The notes below the pieces were generated by a model. The model worked only from the letters and a program-made list of their open reading frames with translations. It had not been told where the DNA came from and made no database searches. Positions 35,114 to 45,351 of a stretch of 64,000 nucleotides of DNA are shown here, piece after piece. Within the stretch, counting starts at the first letter, position 1; every line of letters begins with the position of its first letter. The stretch lies in contig NC_089493.1 of the NCBI RefSeq assembly GCF_036850765.1, positions 298,460,349-298,524,348 of the forward strand, written 5' to 3'. This DNA comes from Saccopteryx bilineata. Lineage: Eukaryota; Chordata; Mammalia; Chiroptera; Emballonuridae. Position numbers and translations under genes: made by a program.

Positions 35114-35401
35114 TTACAGAGGCAGAGATAGACAGGGACAAACAGGAACAGAGAGATGAGAAGCATCAATCATTAGTTTTTCATTGCGCGTTGTGACTTC
35201 TTAGTTGTTCATTGATTGCTTTCTCATATGTGCCTTGACCGCGGGCCTTCAGCAGACCGAGCAACCCCTTGTTGGAGCCAGTGACCTTTTTGCTCAAGCC
35301 AGATGAGCCCGCGCTCAAGCTGGCGACCTCGGGTTCTCGAACCTGGGTCCTTCCGCATCCCAGTCCGATGCTCTATCCACTGCGCCACCACCTGGTCAGG
35401 C
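35073..35401 (-). repeat. tRNA-derived SINE (type A) with (TTTA)n tail
   Basis: Begins with a (TTTA)n run at 35073-35115 (the SINE tail) and ends CCACCTGGTCAGGC. Confidence 0.88.
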
Positions 35402-35409
35402 ATCATTCT

Positions 35410-35500
35410 CATTTTATAGATTAAAAAGGCACAGAGAAATTGAGAATATTGCCTTAGGTCGCACAGCTGGTGATGGCAGAACTGAGATTCAAACCCACTG
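35410..35500 (-). repeat. MIR-like ancient repeat
   Basis: 'AAAAGGCACAGAGAAATTGAG' and 'GTCGCACAGCTGG' are typical of the MIR reverse strand. Confidence 0.6.
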
Positions 35501-36194
35501 TGGAATTATCTGGAGTCCATGTGGTGTACACCATAAGATTCTCGCCCTGAAAGGGCAGTGACAGAGTGAGGGAGACCAGGTACCCAGACTGACCCAGGCA
35601 CACAGACATGCACACACACATATTCCTCCCTGGCTTTCACCTCTGATTCAGAGGAAACCAGGACAGGAGCCAAGAGAAGCCAAGGGAGGTGGGTGGTGAG
35701 CCTACTAGGAGAGAAGGCTCCACTCCCTGGCAGTCAAGGAAATCCCTTTCCCTGGTGAGTCGGTCTCAAAACAATCTCCCTGGGCAGTAACCTAAGTAGA
35801 TTGACTCCAGACTTCCATGTTTCCAGGGGTTGAGTTTCTGTGCCTGACAGTGTGAGTTTTCTGTGGCCCTCTGGGAACTCTTTGCTTTCAGTGATGGGGA
35901 GGGGAGAATGAGGTATGTGGGCTTCATAGTTTTATGAAGATAAGATTTATTAGAACAGGAGGCCAAGAGAACATGGAGGAGATTGGTGTTGACATTACCA
36001 TAGAACTTAAGAAACTGTTTCTCTAGCTCATGTCTTGTCATAAAAGTGAAAAACTTGTTTAACCAGTTACTTCTGTACTAATTATAGTCTTGGGAGGGTA
36101 AGGGGTCAGTAGACTTGTTCTGAAGTCCTTTCAGAGCTGGGGTATGACCTGTGTCACAGCTATAGCTGTAAATATGCGATTTAATGCTAATGAC

Positions 36195-37393
36195 TCACTC
36201 ACCCTTCTTGCAAACAGAGGGCTTCTCCCCTGAGTGTGTCCTCTGGTGTGTGCGGAGATGTGACTTCTGTGAAAAGCCTCGGTCACACTCCCTGCAAACA
36301 TAGGGCTTCTCCCCTGAATGTGTTCTCTGGTGTGTGAGGAGATGTGACTTCCGTGTAAAGCCACACTCACACTCCCTGCAAACATAGGGCTTCTCCCCTG
36401 AGTGTGTACTCTGGTGTCTGAGATCTGACTTCTGTGTAAAGCCTTGCTGACACTCCCTGCAAATATAGGGCTTTTCCCCTGAGTGTGTCCTCTGGTGTGT
36501 GATGAGATGTGACTTCTGTGAAAAGCCTCGCTCACACTCCCTGCAAACATAAGGCTTCTCCCCTGAGTGTGTCCTCTGGTGTGTGAGGAGAGTTGACATC
36601 TGTGAAAAGCCTCGCTCACACTCTGTGCAAACGTAGGGCTTCTCTCCTGAGTGTGTCCTCTGGTGTGTGAGGAGATGTGACTTCAGTGAAAAGGCTCGCT
36701 CACACTCCCTGCAAACATAGGGCTTCTCCCCGGAGTGTGTTCTCTGGTGTGTGAGGAGATTTGATTTCTGTGAAAAGTCTCGCTCACACTCCCTGCAAAC
36801 ATAGGGCTTCTCTCCTGAGTGTGTCCTCTGGTGTCTGAGGAGAGATGACTTCTTTGTAAAACTTCGTTCACACTCCCTGCAAACATAGGACTTCTTCCCT
36901 AAGTGTGTCCTCTGGAGTCTGAGATGTGACCCATCATCAATTCCTTGCCCACACTCTCCATACTTGACAGCTACAATTCTTGACATTCCTACTCTCATAG
37001 ACAGTTTTTCTGTGTCCACTAAATTTACTTTCTGGCCTCTGCTGGGCACTTCCTGCATCATTCTCTCTTGCTCACTAGGGCTTCCCAGGTGTCCTTTGGG
37101 AGGTTTGAAAAAGGCCCTTGAAATCCTCCTTGGCCTGGCCCTTTTAAGCAGTTGTTTCCATTTTTCTTTGACTTTTTGACCTTCAGCTTTGTCATCCATG
37201 TTGTGTGTATCAGAATGTTGCTGCTGCTGATTTGGATCCTCTGGGCAGGGATCCTCTGATTGGAGCTGTTTTCTTGTAGATGTTCCTGGGAGAATATCAG
37301 AGAGTTGATTGCGTCCAACATGTTGGCTGAGGAATTTCTGACTGGATAAGGCCAGAGAACATGAGGGACATATGTCTTTCTCTGGCTGTGGTT
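36195..37393 (-). CDS. PRDM9: PRDM9-like last exon: post-SET finger and C2H2 array
   Basis: Acceptor at 37394-37395 (CAG|AACC), stop TGA at 36195-36197, and 399 codons with no break. It starts with a C2H2-like unit (CPSC...QHVGRN) whose last histidine is glutamine. A basic linker follows ([10 protein letters not shown] block as in PRDM9), then a degenerate finger lacking its first His. Eight canonical fingers occupy 36219-36887, joined by THSGEKP. The protein ends SVCKKGE, like the CREDE-type end of other PRDM9 proteins. Residues at helix positions -1, 2, 3 and 6 for fingers 1-8 are: KSSR, QSNT, LSHT, QSTT, QSHT, QSD plus a gap, RSHT, QSHT. Finger 6 is one residue short before its first His. 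Diversity at contact sites is modest for an active PRDM9 array. Confidence 0.92.
36219..36887 (-). repeat. 84-bp coding minisatellite (zinc-finger units)
   Basis: Eight tandem units of 84 bases (one of 81) encode the C2H2 fingers. The units are nearly identical outside the contact codons, so the array can change length by unequal exchange, as in other PRDM9 genes. Confidence 0.9.
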
Positions 37394-37885
37394 CTGCTGA
37401 AAGAGAAAATTTTGGTCAGGACAGATGTTGACAAGGCTGCCTGGGTCATATGTTTTGTTAAGAAGTCATTCTTACGAGGTTGACAGTGTAATCTCTGTCT
37501 CTCACAAAGTGTTTCTTTACAGTCCCTTTTCTCCTTCATTTTTATGTACTATATCTTCTTTAGAAATACAGAAAGCCCATATCAAGGGTGCTTTATATGC
37601 ATTGCCAGACAAGGGACTGTCAAGTAACATCAGGGGCTGTTTCACCCCTCGTATGGGTGGAGCAATGCTGACCTTTCCTATATACATGTAGCTTTTAACA
37701 CAGTTATTTAAAAAGACCACTGGCCCCAACTAGTAATTGCTTCCCTCATAGTTTCCCACAGATAGACTGAAAATATGACCTTCCTCAAACCTCACATCAA
37801 ATATTCATACTTGATTTCATTCAGTGTCACCCTATTTCATATACAATGGGAAGTCCTGTTTCAAAATATTTCCCCAACCATACTT

Positions 37886-38131
37886 TTTAAAAATTGATTG
37901 ATTTTAGAGAGACAAAGAGGAGGAGCAGAAGGAGGAAAAAGAAGAAGAAAGAAGAAAAAGAAGAAGAAGGAAAGAAAGAAAATAAAAAAAAGAGAGAGAG
38001 AGGGAGGGGCATTTATTCATTGTTCTACCTAGACCTGCAGTTATTGGTCATTTCTCGTATGTGCCCTGACCTGGCATCAACCTTGGTATTACAGGATGGT
38101 GCTGTAACCGACTGAGCTAACCAGCCAGGGC
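37886..38131 (-). repeat. VES-like SINE with purine-rich expansion
   Basis: CCCCAACCATACTT at 37872-37885 and 38132-38145 flanks a minus-strand SINE. Its GA-rich tail has grown to about 100 purines (37905-38010). Confidence 0.88.
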
Positions 38132-38349
38132 CCCCAACCATACTTCTTACATGCTTGACTCCTATCTCTCTCCAGCTAATCCACCATCCTCTCTCACTTG
38201 GAGATGAAGTAATCTCTGAGAGGATTTCCCACTGAAGTGGTTTTTACCAAAAATTAACAAAGCCAATCCGAGAGAACAAGCCACCCAGTAGCCAAGAACA
38301 GCACCATCGTCCCACCTCACTCAGGAAGGTCCCCAGTGTCTCAGCTGGG

Positions 38350-38900
38350 ATCACAGCACTGCATTTCCTGGCTGCTGGGCATCTATCCAACCTCTGCTCT
38401 TACCCTGTATGCTAGACAGGAGTGGTCCTCAGAAAAGAGACCCTGGCCAGTTTTCCCAGTGTTGGCCCGGCATGTGGATGTCCCAGGTTTGATCCCCGGT
38501 CAGGGCACATATAAAAAGCGACTATCTGCTTCTCTTCCCCTCCCTCGCCACCCCCCTCTCTCTTCCCCTCCCACAGCCAGAGGCTCGATTGGTTCGAGCA
38601 TCAGCTTCAAAGCTCAGATGGTTCAAGTGTTGACCTCAGTCACTGAGGATTGCTTGGCTAGTCTGAGCATGGACCGCAGACTTGGGTTGCTGGGTGGATC
38701 CTGGTAGGGGCACATGAAGATCACAGCACTGCATTTCCTGGCTGCTGGGCATCTATCCAACCTCTGCTCTTACCCTGTATGCTAGACAGGAGTGACCCTC
38801 AGAAAACAAGACCTGGCCAGTTTTCCCAGTGGATAGTGTTGGCCCGGCATGTGGACGTCCCAGGTCTATCTCCCCTCCTCTCACTTAAAAAAATTAAATC
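38350..38900 (+). repeat. Direct duplication containing a SINE
   Basis: The text from ATCACAGCACTGCATTTCC (38350) through the SINE head recurs at 38720, offset 370 bases, with few differences over about 140 bases. A type B-like SINE (38440-38715) lies between. It sits in the intron before the PRDM9-like zinc-finger exon. Confidence 0.85.
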
Positions 38901-39065
38901 AAAAGTAAAAAATATAAAGATTTTTCCTAAGAATCAAAGGCATATGAAATGAATCCTTAATTTCTGAAGCATCTGATTAGAAATCTTACAGACTTTAGAG
39001 TGTACCATGAAAATTTCTAAGGTGAGTTCTCTCTTCTTTCCATTTTGAAGAACAGTTGTGCCCAC

Positions 39066-39259
39066 CTCTAGCTGCTGAGAGCTCTCTCTTCTTCTTGCTG
39101 CCACACTTGATGCCCAGCTTCTGGCCATACTTGTCACTGTACCCGACCAGCAGCTCAGAGTCTGGCCTGATGACCCGGCAGGTTCGGTAGAAAATCTGCC
39201 TGCGATACTGAAAGGCCACCAGGTTCTGCTCTTCATCATCCTGGGCACAGTTCACATAC
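39066..39259 (-). CDS. PRDM9: PRDM9-like SET exon (C-terminal part)
   Basis: Acceptor CCCAG|GTATG and donor AGAG|GTGGG; 194 bases, in phase with both neighbours. It encodes [18 protein letters not shown], then [10 protein letters not shown] and [18 protein letters not shown] and the catalytic tyrosine after ELLV are kept. The tryptophan that normally precedes that tyrosine is glycine (GGG), the next glycine is serine, and two glutamates are lysine. The conserved tryptophan of the GIKW motif is cysteine. These are unusual changes in the most conserved part of the methyltransferase and fit relaxed selection. Confidence 0.9.
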
Positions 39260-39759
39260 CTGGGATTGAGGCAGGTGAAAGAAAAATCCACAGGCGATGA
39301 GTTCCTATTACCTCTCAGAGTCATGTCTAGCTCTGCACCTGACACTTGGGCTCTGATGTCACCCACTCCCACAGTGCTCCCAGAGAACCTTCTGTTCAAT
39401 GTCTGAGCCTCTCTCAATGTCATACAACTTCCTATCTTCAAGTCCTGCTTACTGTGCTCATCCTGCCTAATACCATTTTCCAAAGACAGTTCCAGATGTA
39501 ACCTCCACCCTGATTGGCCATAAAACCCAGTGACCTCTAGCTTCTCTAAATTAACTCAGTTCCTGTTTTATATCACAGAACTTGCTACTTGATGTTGGAC
39601 TCTGTGTCTAGATTAGTTCACATTATTCAATACTCAGCCCAAGTCCATCTTTTCTTGAGAGGCCTTTCTCCATTCTCCTCACATTTTATTTAGGTAGCAT
39701 TTAATGCCTCACCCAGGATTCCAAAAAAAATCTGGTGGTCTCCACCCCTACACCGAAGT

Positions 39760-40112
39760 GAGAATCTGGGAGACAGACAGACAGACTCCCGCATGTGCCT
39801 GACCAGGATCCACCTGGCATGCCCACTAGGGGGGGATGCTCAGCCCAAGTGGGCTGTTGCTCCACAGTAACCAGAGCCATTCTAGCGCCTGAGGTGGAGG
39901 CGGAGGCCATGGGGCCATCCTCAGCACTGGGGCCAACTTTGCTCCAATGGAGCCTTGGCTGTGGGAGAGAAAGAGAAAGAGAGAGAGAGAGAGAGAAAGG
40001 AGAGGAGGAGGGGTAGAGAAGCAGGTGAGCGCTTCTCTGTGCTCTGGCCAGGAATCAAAACCTGGACTTCCAGTCGAGCTGATGCTCCACCGCTGAGCCA
40101 ACTGACCAGGAC
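39760..40112 (-). repeat. tRNA-derived SINE (type B), diverged
   Basis: A minus-strand copy in a PRDM9-like intron, with a (GA)n expansion at 39965-39998. Confidence 0.85.
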
Positions 40113-40416
40113 TTCAAGGTCTCTTTGTCTTTGCAAAATCATAAAGAATAATAGCTTATTCACATTCTGTAGACCCTGATAAAAGAGCCCCTCAGGGAAG
40201 TGGCCCATGATCATTGCTCTGCAGGCTTCAGAACTCAGTTCTAGTTAGAAGTGAGGCTGGGATAATTGGCTGCCCTCACAGGTTTAGGCTATTCTTGGTT
40301 TAGGTATTCTGGCACTGTGCACTTCTCAAAAAATAGAAAAATTATAGTTAAACATTTCTAAAATCAATTGTTTCAATCTGTCTGCAATTAATCGTCCATA
40401 AGAAGATGGGTTATAT

Positions 40417-40776
40417 CAGGGGTCCCCAAACTTTTTATACATGGGGCCAGTTCACTGTCCCTCAGACTGTTGGAGGGCCGGAATATAAAAAAATTATGAA
40501 CAAATCCCTATGCACACTGCACATATCTTATTTTAAAGTAAAAAAAAACAGGAATAAATACAGTATTTAAAATAAAGAACAAGTACATTTAAATCAACAA
40601 ACTGACCAGTATTTCAATGGGAACTATGGGCCTGCTTTTGGCTAATGAGATGGTCAATGTGCTCCTCTCACTGACCACCAATGAAAGAGGTGTCCCTTCT
40701 GGAAGTGCAGCGGGGGCTGGATAAATGGCCTCAGGGGGCCGCATGCGGCCCACGGGCTGTAATTTGGGGACACCTG
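40417..40776. mobile_element. hAT-type MITE with 8-bp target duplication
   Basis: Starts CAGGGGTCCCCAAACTTTTT and ends GGGGACACCTG. GGTTATAT at 40409-40416 and 40777-40784 is a perfect 8-base duplication, the hallmark of hAT transposons. A second copy in the other orientation is at 59127. No transposase is encoded. Confidence 0.93.
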
Positions 40777-41125
40777 GGTTATATGATTTCTTTAAGTAAT
40801 GAATACCTTCCTCCTAACTGGAATACAGTAAGAGTTTGCTTAAATGTTCATTAGATCAATTAAATAATAATCCAGGACCTCAAAATTTTTTTCCAGTGCC
40901 TAAATTTTGTCTGGCATAGAGATGTATATTTTGAGGACATATGCTATATTATATCTCTTTTTTCCTCTAAATACCTCTTGCTTTGAGAGAGCACCAAATG
41001 GAGATAAGATAAAAGAGGAACACAGGATTGAGGGAGACCACTGAGGGAGGCATGATGAGAAGGAAAGATTTATGGGCCTGAGAGGGATGAGTGTTCTCGT
41101 GACTCCCAGAAACTTGTTGGCCTTA

Positions 41126-41257
<132 letters not shown>

Positions 41258-41576
41258 TTACCCTACTGTCAACAAAGCCTTTTCAGCTTGCATGCATTGC
41301 CACTCGTGACCACATGATATTTTTCTTACTCATCACATCTGAGTTGACCTGTCAACTCAGGGCTGGCAGGAGGCATTTCTTTGTGTCTGTACCACTTTGC
41401 TCCCACTTAACCTGTGATACTTATCAGGAGTTCCATAGTGTGCAAACTCCACTCAATACTCATAACTAAACATATTGTCTCCATCCATGTCCTAGCATGT
41501 AGAAAGACAGGTCCCATCAAGCCATGGGAGGGATGTGGGAAGCCACAAGATAGGGGAAGAGGTAAATACTTCTCAC

Positions 41577-41848
41577 CAGCCAGGAGTATCTGTTGTTGCC
41601 TGCCTCTTCATCTTCTGTGATCTGGCCCTCATAAGGGCCAAAGTGCAGACCCACTGGCAGAGCAGATGCCTCATTCCACACTCCAAGCCCAGCCTCAGGG
41701 ATGCCCGATGCTCTGATTCTCAACCCAGGGGGCAGAGTGAGGGCTGCGTGGTTCGGATGCCCCTTATCCACTGCACAGTCTTTTACAAATGTAGGAGGCC
41801 CATGCACGTCACAACTGTCAATGAAGAAGTTCTGACACTTCTCACAAT
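41577..41848 (-). CDS. PRDM9: PRDM9-like zinc knuckle and SET exon (N-terminal part)
   Basis: CCCCCAG|ATTGTG acceptor and TGGCTG|GTGAGA donor; 272 bases, open. It encodes the zinc knuckle (YCEKCQNFF...CDVHGPPTF) and the start of the PR/SET domain ([20 protein letters not shown], then LHFGPYEG). The Cys/His set of the knuckle is complete. The exon continues in phase from 42051 and into 41194. Confidence 0.93.
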
Positions 41849-42050
41849 CTGGGGGTGAGAGCAACAGGGATTAGGGAAGGTGTAGTGCATGTTTCTGGAC
41901 ATACAGAGCCTCAGAGAGAGCCCAGGAACTCACATCACTGAGCCTCAATTCTGTAGTGCAGGTCCTTAGGGGAACGGAATGCTCTAAGGGCCAAATGACC
42001 AGATGAAATTATTCTATGAAGACATAACATGCTTTGTGAGGGTCACTTAC

Positions 42051-42152
42051 AGAGGTAGTCATCATCCTGGGGCTCGCTGACCTCTTGGTACACATGGCCT
42101 TTTCTTTCTTGTAGGCTATACATCTTTACTTTGGTCTCCTTTCTCCTGAGTT
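42051..42152 (-). CDS. PRDM9: PRDM9-like linker exon after SSXRD
   Basis: TTAG|AACTCAGG acceptor and CTCT|GTAAGT donor. It encodes [20 protein letters not shown] then [11 protein letters not shown], the segment linking the SSXRD and SET parts of PRDM9. ATG at 42121-42123 is the first in-frame Met for an intact downstream frame of 601 residues, though nothing indicates that it is used. Confidence 0.92.
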
Positions 42153-42498
42153 CTAAGTTGGAGAAGAGTGAGTTTGGTAGAGTTTAGAGTGTAAGTCCCT
42201 ATTTTGTCAGAAAACACACAACCTCCTCCCATCAAATTATCACCTGTCCTTCTATATACTCTGGTATTTTCCTTTGTTAACTCTCGGCTCAGAGAGCCTT
42301 TATAACAGTAAGCCTCTACACTGACTACAGATGGACAATTCAGTCTTTGTTTCTAGATCTTCCCATTATGAGTTTTAACTTCCCAACTTTTAGTTATTCA
42401 TAAAATATTTATTAAGGGCACAGTATATGTAAGGTATTGAGGAAAGGCCTGGTATACAACACCAACAGCGTATGGTCGCTATTATCAGAGATGTATTT

Positions 42499-42525
42499 TT
42501 TTTTATTTATTCACTTTAGAGAGGG

Positions 42526-42578
<53 letters not shown>

Positions 42579-42698
42579 GGAGGAGCAGGAAGCATCAACT
42601 CCCATATGTGCCTTGACCAGGCAAGCCAGGGTTTTGAACCGGCAACCTCAGTGTTTCCAGGATGACGCTTTATCCACTGTGCCACCACAGGTCAGGCC
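42499..42698 (-). repeat. VES-like SINE with (GA)n
   Basis: AGAGATGTATTT at 42487-42498 and 42699-42710 flanks a minus-strand SINE containing a 40-base (GA)n run (42529-42573). Confidence 0.92.
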
Positions 42699-42739
42699 AG
42701 AGATGTATTTATTGAACGTGTGTGTGTCAGTTCTTTTAA

Positions 42740-43092
42740 GCCCTAGCCAGTAGCTCAGTGGATAGAGTATCAGCTCAGTGTATGTCCCGGGTTTGATTCC
42801 AGTCAGGGTACATAGGAGATGCAACCATCTCCTTCTCCACCCCTCCCTCTTCCCCTTCTATATCCCTTTCTCTCCCCCTTCTCTCTTTCTTTCTTTCCTG
42901 CAGCCAGTGGCTCAATTGGTTCAAGCATTGGCCCTGGGTGCTGAGGATGATTCGGTTAGCTGGAGTACATCATCCTGAGGTGCTAAAAAACAGCTCAGTA
43001 CTCGAGAATTGGGGTTGCCAGGTAGATCCTGGTAAGGGTGCATATGGGAGTCAGCCTCACTATCTCCCTTCATCTTACCTAAAAAATAAGTA
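42740..43092 (+). repeat. SINE, type B relative
   Basis: CCCTAGCCAGTAGCTCAGTG head, GGTTTGATTCC B box and ACATAGGAGATGC, followed by a diverged type B body. Confidence 0.8.
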
Positions 43093-43332
43093 TATATATA
43101 CACAAATAAATACATTGAATTAAATACTGTCAAAGAATACATGTACAAATTAGCATTGAAGAGCTCAGAGAATTTGTAAGATTTGCCCAAATCTCCAGTG
43201 CTAAATTCACTCTCAGTTTAGTAGAGCTTAAATCCAGGCCTATTCAAAGTCCACCCCACATTCCTAGGCTATACTTATTATCCTTTCTAGAGGACTCAGA
43301 GGAACTGAAATCCACTAATGATTCTCTCTTAC

Positions 43333-43380
43333 CCAATTTTCATCTAGAGAGTTGTCCAGAGGGTCTTGCTTCTTCCGGAT
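43333..43380 (-). pseudogene. PRDM9: PRDM9-like SSXRD exon remnant, TGA and SINE truncation
   Basis: The last 48 bases of the exon are readable on the minus strand as EEARPSGQLSR, stop, KLG before a GTAAGA donor. They match the EAS-SGQ-SR-KLE end of the SSXRD region in PRDM9, in the phase required by the next exon. The TGA stands where other PRDM9 genes have a sense codon. The exon body upstream is missing; a 5'-truncated type A SINE begins at 43381. The SSXRD/SSX-like repression domain is therefore lost here. Confidence 0.8.
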
Positions 43381-43715
43381 GGACTGTGATGCTGAGGACC
43401 CAGGTTTGAAACCCCCAGCTGCCGGCTTCAGTAGGGGCTAATCCGGGTTGAGTGCAGGCTCACCAGCTTGAGCGTGTGATCATAGTCATGACCCCATGGT
43501 TACTGGCTCAAGTCCAAGATAGCTAGCTTGAGCAAGGGGTCACTAACTGTGCTGTAGCCCCCCAGTCAAGGCACATATGAGAAAGCAATCAATGAACAAC
43601 TAAGGAGCTACAGTAAAGGATTCTTCTCATCTCTCCCTTTTAGCCAGTCTGTCCCTGTCTGTCCCTCCCTCTCTATCTCTCACTAAAAGAAAAGAAAAAA
43701 GAAAAAAAATTGGCC
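43381..43715 (+). repeat. SINE type A, 5' truncated
   Basis: Starts abruptly at GGACTGTGATGCTGAGGACC, adjoining the PRDM9-like exon remnant, and continues to an A-rich tail. Confidence 0.85.
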
Positions 43716-43818
43716 ATTCTTGTCAAAAAATATAATAAACGTCACTTAACTGGACAAAAAGTCCATTTCTTTAACATAACACTTCCTCCTTTCTGTCTTT
43801 AAAAAAATTTTTTTTAAT

Positions 43819-43999
43819 TGCCAGACCTATGGTGGCACAGTGGATAAAGCTTTAACCTGGAATAATTAGGTAAACAATTCATAACCCAAGGCTTGGCTGG
43901 TCAAGACACAAACAAGAAGCAACTACAACAATTGATGCTTCCTGTTCCTGTTTGCCTCCCCCTTCTTTCTCACGCCTCTCTATAAAATCAATAAAATTC
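43819..43999 (+). repeat. VES-like SINE
   Basis: CAGACCTATGGTGGCACAGTG head and a TTGATGCTTCCTGTTCC tail block. Confidence 0.75.
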
Positions 44000-44553
44000 T
44001 TTTTATTGATTTAAGAGAGAGAGGAGGGAAGAGAGTGAGAGAGAAACATTGATTTGTTGTTCCACTCATTTATGCATTTAGTGGTTGATTATTCTTTCTT
44101 TTTTCTTTTCTTTTTGTTAGCTAGAGAGACAGGAAGGGAGAGGGATGAGAAACATTAGCTTATAGCTGTGGTACCTTAGTTTTTCATTGATTGCTTTCTC
44201 ATATGTTCCTTGACCAGGGGACTCTAGCTGAGCCCGTGACCCCTTGCTCAATCCTGCAACCTGTGCTCAAGCCAGCAACCTTGGGCTTCAAGCCAGTGAC
44301 CATGGGGTTACATCCACGATCCCACACTCAAGGCAGCGACCCTGCACTCAAGCCGGTGAACCCATCCTCAAGCCCGCAACCTTGGGGTTTGGAACCTGGG
44401 TCCTCATTGTCCCAGGTTGATGCTCTATCCTCTGTGCTACCACCTGGTCAGGCTTCAATGGCTGATTCTTATATGGGCCCTGACTGGACATCAAACCCAC
44501 AACCTTGGTGTATGGGGACGACTCTCTAATAAATTAAGCAACTTGGCCAGGGC
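43998..44553 (-). repeat. Nested SINEs
   Basis: An outer minus-strand VES-like SINE (43998-44093 and 44454-44553) is split by a minus-strand type A SINE (44094-44453, ending ACCTGGTCAGGC). Confidence 0.8.
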
Positions 44554-44559
44554 TCCTTT

Positions 44560-45240
44560 CTGTCTTCTTGTTTCAGAGTGGCCTTGTCCAGTCTAATGGT
44601 AAAGTGACCACCTTGCCTCTTTTCCTTCTTATCCCTTGACCTTTACACATTTGGCCGTCCTTGCCCTTCCTTAATCATCAGAGTCTGCTGTGCTCCAAAC
44701 AGTCTTGGGAACAGAGCCTCAGGTCTGTGGACCACAGAAACCATTTGGGTCAAGTTAGAGATCACACCTGGACTGCAGCTGTGTTTCAGTGCTAGACCCA
44801 TGAACGCAGAAGGACCTTACTGACCACACCCTCATGAAACCAGACACACTGAAGAGATGGCTGACACAAGGCCTGATACAATGGTCCCTACCCTGTCCCA
44901 CACCCCAGCTGCCTTAAGCACCATGATTAATCCCTTCTCGTCTGCAATGTGGCCGGCGCTGCCCAGGGAGCCCTGTCCTGGAGCACTACTCACCGGCCAG
45001 ACCTTCCTCCTCCTCTTGTGATGACAAGTGTTCTGAATGAGTTATTTTTACGTGCTTTTATACTTTTATACCGTTCCTGCTCATTAACACATCTATAAAT
45101 ATGTGTAATCATTTACACATGGAAGCAGTATAGCAAATCGCCGGTTTGCTAAATGCAAGTTCTGTCCCTCGTTAGCCGCTGAGAGGCGGGGACCTGACCC
45201 CAGGTGGGTTTCTAAAGGGCAGCACCCTGTCTGTGGCCCC
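44560..45240. other. PRDM9-like intron, missing-exon interval
   Basis: No segment matching the exon that normally follows the KRAB-linker exon (the KPPWMALRVEQ region) is visible on the minus strand here. Confidence 0.5.
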
Positions 45241-45243
45241 TAC

Positions 45244-45351
45244 CTCGCTGCCTCCGAGTCCATTCTTCATGCGAGTTCTCAGTTTCCTCCGCCGGGGGTC
45301 CGGTGGCCTGACGGCGTTTAACCATGAGAGCGGTCCGAGGGGCTCTGAGGC
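45244..45351 (-). CDS. PRDM9: PRDM9-like linker exon after KRAB
   Basis: CCCCAG|GCCTCAG acceptor and GCGAG|GTAGG donor. It encodes LRAPRTALMVKRRQATG and ENSHEEWTRRQ, matching the KRAB-proximal linker of PRDM9 (the RRQA and EEWT blocks). Open throughout and in phase with the MGDREKAR frame of the previous exon. Confidence 0.85.

Noticed and set aside
36131..36619. A second, 162-codon minus-strand frame across the zinc-finger array
   Set aside because: A shadow frame of the repeated 84-base units; it lacks Cys/His spacing.
36219..36887. CRISPR-like regular repeats
   Set aside because: The periodic units are protein-coding C2H2 fingers in a mammalian gene.
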